Shown: piece after piece, positions 24,897-33,128 of the stretch | Position numbering within the stretch: position 1 is the stretch's first letter | Layout: every line of letters begins with the position of its first letter | Source: Paenibacillus sp. HB172176 | GTDB lineage: Bacteria; Bacillota; Bacilli; Paenibacillales; Paenibacillaceae | Direction: 5' to 3' | Length of the DNA: 64,000 bases | Assembly: GCF_011947265.1 (NCBI RefSeq) | Contig: NZ_JAATHD010000024.1 | Coordinates: forward strand, 35,541 to 99,540 | The notes under the pieces: generated by a model | The model's input: the letters and a program-made list of their open reading frames with translations, nothing else | The model's database searches: none | Told to the model about the DNA's origin: nothing | Position numbers and translations under genes: made by a program

Positions 24897-25065
24897 GAGG
24901 CTGTCGATTAACTGTGGACTGGGTTGCAAGATTGATTACCAGCGCTGCAGCCACGGGTGACGCTCCGACTGACGCTCTAGCGCTGCTTACCAGCGCTGCA
25001 GCTTCAAAAGCGGAACTGGCTGAGGTGTTCTACAAGTTGGTGATTCACAGTTAATCGACAGCCTC
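24897..25065. repeat. 169-bp MITE-like element with 20-bp terminal inverted repeats
   Basis: The left end (24897-24916, GAGGCTGTCGATTAACTGTG) is the exact reverse complement of the right end (25046-25065). The interior has no ORF of note and holds an imperfect internal repeat, TTACCAGCGCTGCAGC, at about 24936 and 24987. No transposase and no clear target duplication. One near-identical end also occurs alone at 5204-5223. Confidence 0.6.
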
Positions 25066-25117
25066 CTTTTCGCTTCTTAGCGGGTTAATCCGATTGTTTT
25101 TTCGCTCGTTTGGTTGG

Positions 25118-25195
25118 CTAAGAGGACAAAAGGTCCGTTAGAGCAAGCGAGTGTTGAAAAACGCTGTCTAAGAGGACGAAAAGTCCGTTAGAACA
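25118..25195. repeat. Two tandem hairpin repeats
   Basis: Two copies of one unit (about 25118-25145 and 25168-25195) read CTAAGAGGAC, four or five A/G-rich bases, then GTCCGTTAGA. Each unit folds on itself. They differ by a few bases that keep the fold. They lie directly upstream of the ECF sigma promoter region, in a stretch (24831-25300) that otherwise holds only the 169-bp element. Confidence 0.55.
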
Positions 25196-25303
25196 GGCGG
25201 GATGCAACGAGCCGGAGAATTTCATTTCCAAAAATTTTTTCAGAAAAGCGCAGGGTTTGCGAGGATGACTGACGTCTATTATAGGTGAAGGGGGGAGAGC
25301 GAC

Positions 25304-25888
25304 ATCGAGGATGAAGCATGGATCGAAGCTGTGCGCAGCGGCGGGCCCGAGCAGTATCGGACGTTCGTGCAGGCTTATGCTCCATATATCTACCAAACCG
25401 TATACGCCGTTCTGCGATCGCCGCAAGATGCGGAGGATATGACGCAGGAAGTGCTTCTGCAGATTTATCGCGCTCTCCCCGAGTATCGTATGAACGGCTT
25501 GAAAACATGGATTACCCGAATCGCGGTCAATAAAGCGATCGATTTCAAACGCAGCAAGGCGCGCAGGCCCGAGCAATTATTGGAAACAGTAGAGGTCGCA
25601 GACTCCGGCGGCAGGCAAGCGGGCATCTCGGACGGGATGCTGAGCGCAGCGCCTGCGCCTGCCGCGGAGGAGATCGCGCTCAGCAAAGCGAACAGGCAGC
25701 TCATGCATGAGCGAATGGAGCTTATGCCCGCAGGCTATCGAGATGTTGTTACGGCATTTTATATCGAAGAGAAAAGCTATGAACAGATCGCGAAGGAAAC
25801 AGGCTTGGAGCGCAAGAGCGTCGAGTCGAAGCTTTACCGGGCCAGGGGCTGGATGAGACGGAATTGGCGGAAGGAGGATTTCGAATGA
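25304..25888 (+). CDS. ECF-type RNA polymerase sigma factor with unusual start
   Basis: About 194 residues. Region 2 (LRSPQDAEDMTQEVLLQIYRAL, near 35-57) and region 4 (YEQIAKETGLERKSVESKLYRARGWMR, near 158-184) are typical of extracytoplasmic-function sigma factors. Similarity to region 2 begins upstream of the first standard start (GTG 25331). The ribosome-binding site AAGGGGGGAG (25288-25297) points to codon ATC at 25304, a rare initiator. Alternatively, a one-base change in the run of six Gs would join the GTG at 25285 in frame. Overlaps the anti-sigma gene by four bases (ATGA). Controls envelope-stress genes, probably including this operon. Confidence 0.75.
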   Translation: MEDEAWIEAVRSGGPEQYRTFVQAYAPYIYQTVYAVLRSPQDAEDMTQEVLLQIYRALPEYRMNGLKTWITRIAVNKAIDFKRSKARRPEQLLETVEVADSGGRQAGISDGMLSAAPAPAAEEIALSKANRQLMHERMELMPAGYRDVVTAFYIEEKSYEQIAKETGLERKSVESKLYRARGWMRRNWRKEDFE

Positions 25889-26538
25889 ATAGGAGCGGAG
25901 AGCATCTGAGCATGGAGCGCCTTAGAGGCTATATGAGCGATACTCTTGGCGGGCAGGAGAGGCAGGAAGTAGAGAGAGAATTATATGCTTGCGACGAATG
26001 CTTGAGACGGTGGATAGCGCTGCAAGAGGAGATCGGCATGTCTAAGCTGTTGGACAGGGAGGGTAATCAGGCAACCCAATTGCCATCGCAGCCCGATTTC
26101 GCCGGAATGGAGGAAGCGGTGATGGAGCGTATCCTTGCAGAGCATTCAATGCATGAAAGCGCGGAGCAAAGTTCAAGCGCATCACAGGTCGCGAGCCTGC
26201 CTCTTCAAGAGCAAATCGTGCATGATAGATATCGTCCATCTCAGCAAACGCTGAATGCTACCGATAAAACCAGACGAAGAAGCGGCTCTTGGCTGCGCCT
26301 TCCCGCCGTTCAATATACGATTGCCGCATCCATCACAATTGTATTAATGGCGACGGGGGCGTTCACGGGACTTGCCGATACCTTGCGCGATATCGATGAA
26401 AACATAGAGCAGCCGCCCTATGCCTCCGCACCCGAAGAGTCCGAACTGCCGCTGGATTCCTGGTCCCAGCATCTGTTCGATCGGGCGAATCATTGGCTGG
26501 AGCATGTGGAATCGGCCAGATTCAATTCGAATAGCTGA
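25885..26538 (+). CDS. Membrane-anchored anti-sigma factor
   Basis: 217 residues. The first 55 resemble the zinc anti-sigma domain: ERLRGYMSDTLGG then ELYACDECLRRW, which keeps CxxC but has Glu where the usual His of HxxxCxxC stands. One membrane helix near 148-170 (YTIAASITIVLMATGAFTG) separates the cytoplasmic sigma-binding part from a short extracytoplasmic tail. The ATG at 25885 follows AAGGAGG; the sigma stop overlaps it (ATGA), the usual coupling of sigma/anti-sigma pairs. It would hold the sigma factor at the membrane until an envelope signal arrives. Confidence 0.75.
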   Translation: MNRSGEHLSMERLRGYMSDTLGGQERQEVERELYACDECLRRWIALQEEIGMSKLLDREGNQATQLPSQPDFAGMEEAVMERILAEHSMHESAEQSSSASQVASLPLQEQIVHDRYRPSQQTLNATDKTRRRSGSWLRLPAVQYTIAASITIVLMATGAFTGLADTLRDIDENIEQPPYASAPEESELPLDSWSQHLFDRANHWLEHVESARFNSNS

Positions 26539-26583
26539 CGATTGAGTAGAGGCATAGAAGATAAATGAAAGGAAGGATTCACA

Positions 26584-27870
26584 GTGAGAAAAAGTCCATT
26601 AATCGCATTTCTCCTCTCCTTTATTCCCGGAGCGGGTCATGCTTACCTTAGAAGGTATGTCAGAGCGGCGATTTATGCGCTTGCCTTCTTCATGCCGCTC
26701 GGATTGTTTATGATGGTTATTATTATTGACGGATATTTTCAATTCGAAGGAGGAGAAGTGGCGTTGCTCATGCTTTTCCTGTTCTTCGTCGGCTTGATCA
26801 ACATGATCGACATGGTCGTCGCCTTGCTCTCGGGCAAGGTTCCGGCCCTTAACGAGGGCATGCCTTACGGGGCGGCCACGCATCTGGGGAGCTTCAGTCA
26901 TTCCGGGAGCGAGAACGCGCCGTACGGCCCTGCTTACGCCGAAGGAATCAGACCTGCGGAAGCGGCCTTCTACGAGCAGGCCTTCTCGGGAGCAGACGCT
27001 TCTCAACGAAGCTCCCGCTCTTACGAACAACAGCAAGAACGCACGAAAACCATCCTGCTGTCAATCATTCCCGGACTCGGCCATATGAGCTTGGGGTTGA
27101 TGAACAGAGGCATTACTTTTCTCGTCTCCTTCATCGGCTTGTTCGCCATGCTTGTTTTCATCAGCGTCATCACAGGCTCCGGAGCGCTCTTGATCTTCTT
27201 GCTGGCGCTGCCGATTATTTGGATCTACAGCATGTTCGACGTGATTGGGTTCATTCACGCCAAGCATCTAGGGGAGCCGATTGCGGACAAGTCGCTCTTC
27301 GAGGATCTTGAGGCGCAGATCACAGCCGATCGCAAGAACAAGATGCTCGCGATTGCGCTGGCCGTGTTTCCCGGAGCGGGTCATCTATACCTCGGCTTGC
27401 AGAAGAGAGGATTGCAGCTCATGGGAGCTTTCCTGCTCGCAATCTATATCATGGACAATTTGCGCCTGACCTTGTTCTTGTTCCTGCTGCCCCTGTTCTG
27501 GTGCTTCGCCTTCTTCGATGCGCTTCAGCAAGCGTCGAAGTATGAGCGCAGTCCCGTACGTGACGAAGGCATACTGCCGGCTTTCGTGCCGTACCAGAGA
27601 TGGCTCGGCATCGGCCTGCTCGGCTTTGGGGCCTACTACTTGATCGACCGTCTGGCGCTTAGCTCGCTTACGAGATATTGGCCGGAGTTCCAACGCAGCT
27701 ATATGGAATACAAATATATGCTGCCAACGGCGGTCATCGCCTTTCTCATGATTGTACTCGGCCTGCGTCTGGCGTTCGGCAGCAAGGGAGCCGTATCCAC
27801 CTCAACGCCTCCACCGCCACTGCAGAGCACCGCAGGGGGGAATCATTCGCAGGAAGAAGGAGGTCGATAG
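26584..27870 (+). CDS. Membrane protein with three PGxGH (TM2-like) repeats
   Basis: 428 residues with about ten membrane helices. The motif of a helix ending in FIPGAGHAYLRR recurs as IIPGLGHMSLGLMNRG (about 160) and VFPGAGHLYLGLQKRG (about 262). So the protein is three repeats of roughly 130 residues, each resembling a small TM2-domain unit (helix, PGxGHxYLG turn with Arg, helix). A soluble Ser/Ala/Gly-rich stretch lies between the first two. Starts with GTG 26584 after AAGGAAGGA. Third gene of the ECF operon; probably an envelope protein made under sigma control. Function unknown. Confidence 0.7.
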   Translation: MRKSPLIAFLLSFIPGAGHAYLRRYVRAAIYALAFFMPLGLFMMVIIIDGYFQFEGGEVALLMLFLFFVGLINMIDMVVALLSGKVPALNEGMPYGAATHLGSFSHSGSENAPYGPAYAEGIRPAEAAFYEQAFSGADASQRSSRSYEQQQERTKTILLSIIPGLGHMSLGLMNRGITFLVSFIGLFAMLVFISVITGSGALLIFLLALPIIWIYSMFDVIGFIHAKHLGEPIADKSLFEDLEAQITADRKNKMLAIALAVFPGAGHLYLGLQKRGLQLMGAFLLAIYIMDNLRLTLFLFLLPLFWCFAFFDALQQASKYERSPVRDEGILPAFVPYQRWLGIGLLGFGAYYLIDRLALSSLTRYWPEFQRSYMEYKYMLPTAVIAFLMIVLGLRLAFGSKGAVSTSTPPPPLQSTAGGNHSQEEGGR

Positions 27871-27871
27871 C

Positions 27872-28585
27872 ATGTCTTCAGTTAATGGAATTACAGCAAC
27901 CCCAGGAGGCGCTTTACCTCCCGAGTCAGGGCAAGGACGGCAGCCAACGCAGAGAATATGGAGGGTCGGCTCGTTATCGATGGGCATCACGCTCATGCTG
28001 ATGGGCACAGCGCTTGCTGTGTCGATCTGGCAGGATGCGAAGGCCTACGAGTTGTTGCTTTGGGTTGCGCCGATCGTCTTCATTTTGCTTGGAGCCGAGC
28101 TGCTCCTTCATCTCAAATTATCCGGAAGCCGGCATACGATGCTCCGCTATGATTGGATGAGCGTCTTCTTCGTCGGATGCATTGGCTTCGCCAGCCTCGT
28201 GCTCGCCTTCCTGATGTCAACCGGACTGTTCGATCAGTTCAAGGCTGTCTTACAGACGACGCAGCGAACCGTTATCGTGAACACGGACAAGATTACCGTA
28301 CCTGGCGAGATCAAGAAGATTGTCGTTCAAGCCGTCGATTCAGTCACCATCGAAGAGTCGGACTCGCGAGAAGCGCAATTAATGGGCCAGATTCGTTATT
28401 GGTCGGCGGAGCCGAATATAAGCATCAACCAAGATATTATGCAGACGAAGATCGTAGGAACGACGATGTACTTCATCATCGGATCTATGGACCGCAGGGA
28501 CGGAGGCCTCGTTACCGACACGATTAGACCGATGCTGATTCTCTCCTTGCCGAATAATGTGGAAGTGCAGCGATATTTCAAATAA
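27872..28585 (+). CDS. Membrane protein of the ECF operon, unknown function
   Basis: 237 residues: about 30 polar residues, then four hydrophobic helices (near 37-58, 62-82, 100-125), and a C-terminal soluble domain of about 110 residues rich in beta-type sequence (IVNTDKITVPGEIKKIVVQAVDS). I do not recognise the family. The ATG at 27872 lies eight bases after AAGGAGG and one base after the previous stop, so it is the last gene of the sigma operon. A strong hairpin at 28588-28632 follows at once. Confidence 0.7.
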   Translation: MSSVNGITATPGGALPPESGQGRQPTQRIWRVGSLSMGITLMLMGTALAVSIWQDAKAYELLLWVAPIVFILLGAELLLHLKLSGSRHTMLRYDWMSVFFVGCIGFASLVLAFLMSTGLFDQFKAVLQTTQRTVIVNTDKITVPGEIKKIVVQAVDSVTIEESDSREAQLMGQIRYWSAEPNISINQDIMQTKIVGTTMYFIIGSMDRRDGGLVTDTIRPMLILSLPNNVEVQRYFK

Positions 28586-28587
28586 AG

Positions 28588-28632
28588 AAGGAGCTTTGGA
28601 GGCAGTCACGGTATGACTCTCCAAAGCTCCTT
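28588..28632 (+). terminator. Terminator hairpin of the ECF operon
   Basis: AAGGAGCTTTGGAG (28588-28601) pairs perfectly with CTCCAAAGCTCCTT (28619-28632). The T-run is lacking, but a second, very GC-rich hairpin follows within 11 bases. Confidence 0.6.
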
Positions 28633-28642
28633 GCTGCATTGA

Positions 28643-28699
28643 CAACCCCCGCCCGCCAAGAGCATCCCGAGGATGCCCGAGGCGGGCGGGGGTTGTTTT
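28643..28699. terminator. GC-rich hairpin between convergent operons
   Basis: CAACCCCCGCCCGCC (28643-28657) pairs perfectly with GGCGGGCGGGGGTTG (28681-28695), 15 bp, followed by TTTT on the plus strand. It separates the ECF operon from the convergent qox operon and can serve both; the plus-strand T-run is better. Confidence 0.75.
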
Positions 28700-28701
28700 G
28701 C

Positions 28702-29052
28702 CTAGCCTACCGCATTGTATGTCATAATCCAGATCGATCCGGCGACGATCGTCACCATGATGACGATGCCGAAGATCAGAGCGATCAGGTTGAAGCGCGG
28801 CTTCGGCTCCTCGCGGATATGCATGAAGAAGAGCAATTGAACCGCGAATTGCATGATCGCCATCACAATAATGACGACAGTTGTCACGCTTTTGCTGAAC
28901 ATATCGTTCATGACCATGACAAGCGGAATGATCGTAAGAATGATCGAGAGAACGAAGCCGATGACATAAGCCTTCATGGAGCCGTGCCCGCCTTCATGGG
29001 CGTCATGACCGCCATGCGAGCCGTGGCCGGCCTGCGAATGTTGATTGGCCAT
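28702..29052 (-). CDS. qoxD: Quinol oxidase subunit IV
   Basis: 116 residues: a His/Gly-rich N-terminus (HGSHGGHDAHEGGHG) and three membrane helices. FAVQLLFFMHI and the final GSIWIMTYN match the CyoD/QoxD family. Small subunit needed for assembly of the heme-copper quinol oxidase. It starts one base after the qoxC stop codon, the last gene of qoxABCD. Confidence 0.87.
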   Translation of the reverse strand: MANQHSQAGHGSHGGHDAHEGGHGSMKAYVIGFVLSIILTIIPLVMVMNDMFSKSVTTVVIIVMAIMQFAVQLLFFMHIREEPKPRFNLIALIFGIVIMVTIVAGSIWIMTYNAVG

Positions 29053-29053
29053 C

Positions 29054-29692
29054 TTACATCACCCCCATCAAATACACAATGGTGAAGACGAAAATCCAGA
29101 CGACATCGAGAAAATGCCAGTACAAGCTGACGATATTGACCTTGCGCTTTGTGACTGGCGTAATGCCGCGTCTGGCGATTTGAATCATGAGAGCCGTCAT
29201 CCATACAAGGCCGAGTGATACGTGAAGACCATGCGTGCCGACGAGGACGAAGAATGCCGACCAATGCGCGCTGGTCGCGATCGTCGCGCCTTCATGAACG
29301 AGATGCGTGAACTCTGTCACCTCGAGGAAGATAAAGGACGCGCCCAGCAAGGCGGTCACGATTAGCCAACCGATCAGGCCGCCTTTGTTGCCTTTGTTCA
29401 TCTGCAGCAGCGCGATGCCGCTTGTGAAGCTGCTCGTCAGCAGGATGAACGTCGAGGCGATGATGCCCGGCAATTCAATCAGATCCTGTCCCGTCGGTCC
29501 GTCCGCTGTGTTCAGGCGAAGCACCGCATAGGTGGCGAATAAGACGCCGAACAGGATAACGTCGGTGATGAGAAACAGCCAGAAGCCGAACACCTTCATA
29601 TCTTCATGTTCTTGGTGACCGTGATGGTCGTCATGTCCTCCGCCGTCATGATGACCATGTCCCTTGGCGGTTGCAGCAGTCGAATATGCCAT
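29054..29692 (-). CDS. qoxC: Quinol oxidase subunit III
   Basis: 212 residues, five membrane helices, a His-rich N-terminal tail (GHGHHDGGGHDDHHGHQEH, about 10-28) and the subunit III core FWLFLITDVILFG, then FVLVGTHGLHVSLGLVW and LYWHFLDVVWIFVF. Supports stability of subunit I and may keep a proton path open. Its start codon follows the qoxB stop directly. The His-rich tail is longer than I expect for Bacillus QoxC and may bind metal ions. Confidence 0.9.
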   Translation of the reverse strand: MAYSTAATAKGHGHHDGGGHDDHHGHQEHEDMKVFGFWLFLITDVILFGVLFATYAVLRLNTADGPTGQDLIELPGIIASTFILLTSSFTSGIALLQMNKGNKGGLIGWLIVTALLGASFIFLEVTEFTHLVHEGATIATSAHWSAFFVLVGTHGLHVSLGLVWMTALMIQIARRGITPVTKRKVNIVSLYWHFLDVVWIFVFTIVYLMGVM

Positions 29693-31684
29693 TTATCTCG
29701 CCCCCCCTGCGGCAGCTTCCGTCCGCTTAATCTCGTCAACAGGGATGTAATAATCCGTGTTGTAGGTGAAGGATCTGGCGAGCAAGCACGCGATAACGCC
29801 GAGCATGCCCGGAATCCACATCCACTTCCAATCCCATACGAAGCCGAAGCCGGCAACGAACCAGCATACGGACATGATGAACGGAATGCCCGAATTGCGC
29901 GGCATGTGAATCGGCTCCAGCGGCGCCGTCTCGGCGGCGATGATCTCCGGTGCGTCCTTCACGCCATTGCGGGCGCGCTCCTTCTTCTCCCACCAATCAT
30001 CGGTATCCGTCACAACCGGCAAACGCGCGAAGTTGTAGAGCGGAGCGGGAGACGGAATGGACCATTCGAGCGTTCGGCCGTCCCATGCGTCGCCTGATTT
30101 TTCTTTATTGAAGAATTTGATGCTGTGCGCGATTTGCCACACCTGGAAGATGAAAGCGAGACCCATGATGAAGGCGCCGACGGTCGAAAGCACGTTAAGC
30201 GGCTGCCAGCCCATATCGAAGTCGTAAGCGTTGAAACGGCGTGTCATGCCCATCAGACCAAGCGCGTATTGCGGCATGAAGCAGATATAGAAGCCGATAT
30301 TCCACAGCCAGAACGCCCATTTGCCGAGCCCCTCGTGAAGACGGAAGCCGAACATCTTCGGCCACCAGTAGTACAGACCAGCGAAGTAGCCGAACACAAC
30401 GCCGCCGATCAGCACCTGATGGAAGTGGGCAATCAGGAAGTAGCTGTTATGGAACTGAAAGTCCGCCGGCGCAACCGACAGCAATACGCCCGTCATGCCG
30501 CCGACGATGAAGCACGGAATGAACGCGATTGTCCATAGCATCGGCGTCGGGAAGCTGAGCTTGCCTCGGAACATGGTGAACAGCCAGTTGAATATTTTTA
30601 CGCCCGTTGGTATCGCGATCAGCATCGTCGTGACGGCGAAGAACGCGTTCACGTTTGCTCCCGAGCCCATCGTAAAGAAGTGATGCGCCCAGGTGAAGAA
30701 CGAGAAGAAGCTGATGGACATCAGCGCGAACACCATCGATTTGTAGCCGAACAGCTTCTTCTTCGAGAAGGTGGCGACCACCTCGGAGAAGATGCCGAAT
30801 GCCGGCAAAACCACGATATACACCTCGGGATGTCCCCACATCCAGATGAGGTTGATATACATCATCGGATTGCCTCCGCCGTCGAGCGTGAAGAAATGCG
30901 CGCCGAGATAGCGGTCGATGAACAGCAGGAACAGCGTAACGGTCAGAATCGGGAATGCGAACATAATGGTGATGCAGGAAGAGAGCACCGACCATACGAA
31001 CATCGGCATTTGCATCAGCTTCATGCCCGGCGCGCGCATCTTCAAAATCGTAACCACGAAGTTGATGCCCGTCGCCAGAGAGCCGATACCGGAAATCTGA
31101 ATGCCCCAGATATAGAAGTCCTGTCCTACGCTCGGACTGCCGGACAGCTCCGACAGCGGCGGGTAGGCAAGCCAGCCCGCGTCAGGCGAACCGCCGATAA
31201 TGAACGATACGTTGAACAGCATCGCACCGAAGAAGAACATCCAGAAGCTGAGCGAGTTGAGATAAGGGTACGCGACATCGCGCGCGCCGATCATGAGCGG
31301 CACGACGATATTAAACAGGCCGAACATAAGCGGCATGGCCATGAATAGAATCATAATCACGCCATGCGTCGTGAAGATCTGGTTATAATGCTCCGGAACG
31401 AGGAAGTCGAGCTCCGGCATAGCAAGCTGCGTGCGCATGAGAAGCGCGTCCACGCCGCCTCGGAACAGCATCAGAAGCGAGGCGATGATATACATAATTC
31501 CGATCTTCTTGTGGTCGACAGAAGTAAGCCACTCCGTCCATAGCCAGCGCCACTTCTTGAAGAAGGTGAGCGTGAATATAATCGCAACCAAGGTTAACGC
31601 GATGGACACCTGGGCGCCGAGAATGAGCGGATCGCCCGTCACAAAAAAATCATTGAGCATAAAGTCTTTAAATTTATCCCACAT
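29693..31684 (-). CDS. qoxB: Quinol oxidase subunit I (heme-copper catalytic subunit)
   Basis: 663 residues, about fifteen helices. Start MWDKFKDFMLNDFFVTGDP resembles Bacillus QoxB. Catalytic features: WGHPEVYIVVLP (CuB His and the cross-linked Tyr, near 284), HHFFTMG (near 335) and AHFHQVLIGG (heme ligands, near 423). The last reads Gln where HFHYVL is usual. Couples quinol oxidation to reduction of O2 to water with proton pumping across the membrane. ATG 31684 with GGAGAGG upstream. Second gene of qoxABCD, 30 bases after qoxA. Confidence 0.93.
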   Translation of the reverse strand: MWDKFKDFMLNDFFVTGDPLILGAQVSIALTLVAIIFTLTFFKKWRWLWTEWLTSVDHKKIGIMYIIASLLMLFRGGVDALLMRTQLAMPELDFLVPEHYNQIFTTHGVIMILFMAMPLMFGLFNIVVPLMIGARDVAYPYLNSLSFWMFFFGAMLFNVSFIIGGSPDAGWLAYPPLSELSGSPSVGQDFYIWGIQISGIGSLATGINFVVTILKMRAPGMKLMQMPMFVWSVLSSCITIMFAFPILTVTLFLLFIDRYLGAHFFTLDGGGNPMMYINLIWMWGHPEVYIVVLPAFGIFSEVVATFSKKKLFGYKSMVFALMSISFFSFFTWAHHFFTMGSGANVNAFFAVTTMLIAIPTGVKIFNWLFTMFRGKLSFPTPMLWTIAFIPCFIVGGMTGVLLSVAPADFQFHNSYFLIAHFHQVLIGGVVFGYFAGLYYWWPKMFGFRLHEGLGKWAFWLWNIGFYICFMPQYALGLMGMTRRFNAYDFDMGWQPLNVLSTVGAFIMGLAFIFQVWQIAHSIKFFNKEKSGDAWDGRTLEWSIPSPAPLYNFARLPVVTDTDDWWEKKERARNGVKDAPEIIAAETAPLEPIHMPRNSGIPFIMSVCWFVAGFGFVWDWKWMWIPGMLGVIACLLARSFTYNTDYYIPVDEIKRTEAAAGGAR

Positions 31685-31714
31685 GGATGACCTCTCCTTT
31701 CGCTAGACATACAA

Positions 31715-32806
31715 TTAGTGCTTGGTATCCGTACCCGACATATCCATCTTGCTGTGATCCATGTCGGACATGTCCATTTGTTCATCAGACTTCGAGTTCG
31801 AGTTTGAATCACCTTCAGCATAAGGAGATTCTTCTTCGAATTCAGAGTTGTTCGCCATGTCCTTGTTCATGTCCGCAGAAGGATCCGAATCGAGCTTCTT
31901 CTCGCCTTCGGTCATGGCGCCCATATCCATGCTATGCCCCATATGCATGCCGCTGCTTCCTTCCGGAATATACTGCATGGCAACCTGATAGAACAAATCC
32001 TCAGGAGAGCTGGAGAACAATTGAACATCCGAGCTTCCCGGTTGTCTAAGCGTATCGAATCCGTCCATGGTTAGAGCAGGTGCGTTGCTCTTCACATCCT
32101 TCACCCAAGCATCATAGTCCTCGCGGGACACCGCATCCGTCTTGAACGTCATCTTGGCGAATTCTTTGCCGGTGAAGTTGGCTCCCGATCCGTAATAGCT
32201 GCCTTGCTCGTCCGCTTGCAGATACAAGGTCATCGCCATGCCGGACATCGTATAGATCTGGCCGCCAAGCTGCGGAATCCAGAATGAGTTCATGGCGGTG
32301 TCCGAGGTCAGCTCGAAGCGAATCGGCGTATCTTCAGGTATTTTCAAATAATTGACCGTGGCGATATCCTCGCCGGGATATTTGAACAGCCATTTCCAAT
32401 CCAGCGATACGACTTGAATGGTTATGGGCTTCTCTGTTGACGCGATTTCCTTGGAAGGCTCCAGCTTGTACGTATAGACGACCGTAACAGCCGCGAGGAT
32501 GATAATGACGATGATCGGAATGCCCCACCATACGACCTCCAGCTTCGTATTATGCGCCCAGTTCGGCTTGTATGGAGCTTTGCTTCCGGGACGGTCCCGA
32601 TAGCGCCATACAATGAAAGCCGTCAGAATAAGGACGGGCACGATGATCACTGCACACAGAAGAGTCGAAATGATGATCAGGTCCTTCTGGGATTCCCCGA
32701 TCGGTCCCTTCGGATCAAGCACGATGTAATCTCCGCTGCATCCTGATAGCATGGTTACCATTGCCAGGAAAACGGCAGCTGTCAGCATACGATAATAACG
32801 TCTCAT
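31715..32806 (-). CDS. qoxA: Quinol oxidase subunit II, lipoprotein with Met/His-rich tail
   Basis: 363 residues. Lipobox LSGC near 23-26, two membrane helices (about 42-66 and 90-112), then a cupredoxin domain. The CuA cysteines (CxxxC) are absent: the region reads GSGANFTGKEFAKM, so this is a quinol oxidase rather than a cytochrome c oxidase. IVLDPKGPIGE after the lipobox also fits QoxA. The last 75 residues form an acidic tail with Met/His clusters (GMHMGHSMDMGAM and MDMSDMDHSKMDMSGTD), longer than Bacillus QoxA. ATG at 32806; the adjacent GTG at 32809 is equally possible with GAGGAG upstream. First gene of the operon. Confidence 0.92.
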   Translation of the reverse strand: MRRYYRMLTAAVFLAMVTMLSGCSGDYIVLDPKGPIGESQKDLIIISTLLCAVIIVPVLILTAFIVWRYRDRPGSKAPYKPNWAHNTKLEVVWWGIPIIVIIILAAVTVVYTYKLEPSKEIASTEKPITIQVVSLDWKWLFKYPGEDIATVNYLKIPEDTPIRFELTSDTAMNSFWIPQLGGQIYTMSGMAMTLYLQADEQGSYYGSGANFTGKEFAKMTFKTDAVSREDYDAWVKDVKSNAPALTMDGFDTLRQPGSSDVQLFSSSPEDLFYQVAMQYIPEGSSGMHMGHSMDMGAMTEGEKKLDSDPSADMNKDMANNSEFEEESPYAEGDSNSNSKSDEQMDMSDMDHSKMDMSGTDTKH

Positions 32807-33052
32807 CACGTTTCACTCCTCGATTAATTGTAACTTACGATAACCATAGCAGATTAACAAACAAATAACTGCGGGGTTAACAATTACGTAAACAATTTGA
32901 CTTTATTCCGACAAAGATTATTCACCAGTTCGACATAGACGGCTATTCGTATGTAATTTCATCAGTATTCCCTGCTCCCAAGCTCGCTAATTCATCCAGA
33001 AAAGCACAGTCTTTCCTGCATACTACCCATAGAAACGCATACGCAAACATCA
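32807..33052. other. Intergenic region upstream of qoxA
   Basis: About 250 bases without a gene. It must hold the qox promoter (minus strand), but I find only weak candidates, such as TATGGT near 32845 without a good -35. No ORF with a ribosome-binding site and no repeat. Confidence 0.4.
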
Positions 33053-33095
33053 CAAAAAGAGGGCGATTCAGATGCATCATCTGTATCGCCCTCTT
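33053..33095 (-). terminator. Terminator of the small membrane protein gene
   Basis: On the minus strand AAGAGGGCGATACAGATG pairs with CATCTGAATCGCCCTCTT and is followed by TTTG. It lies 34 bases past the stop of the 93-residue gene. Confidence 0.8.
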
Positions 33096-33128
33096 GCGCC
33101 TGTTCACAATGTTTAATGTAAGAATGGA

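Noticed and set aside
28702..32806. Cytochrome c oxidase (caa3) instead of quinol oxidase
   Set aside because: Subunit II lacks the CuA cysteines and any cytochrome c domain, and the subunits resemble Qox; so qoxABCD was chosen.
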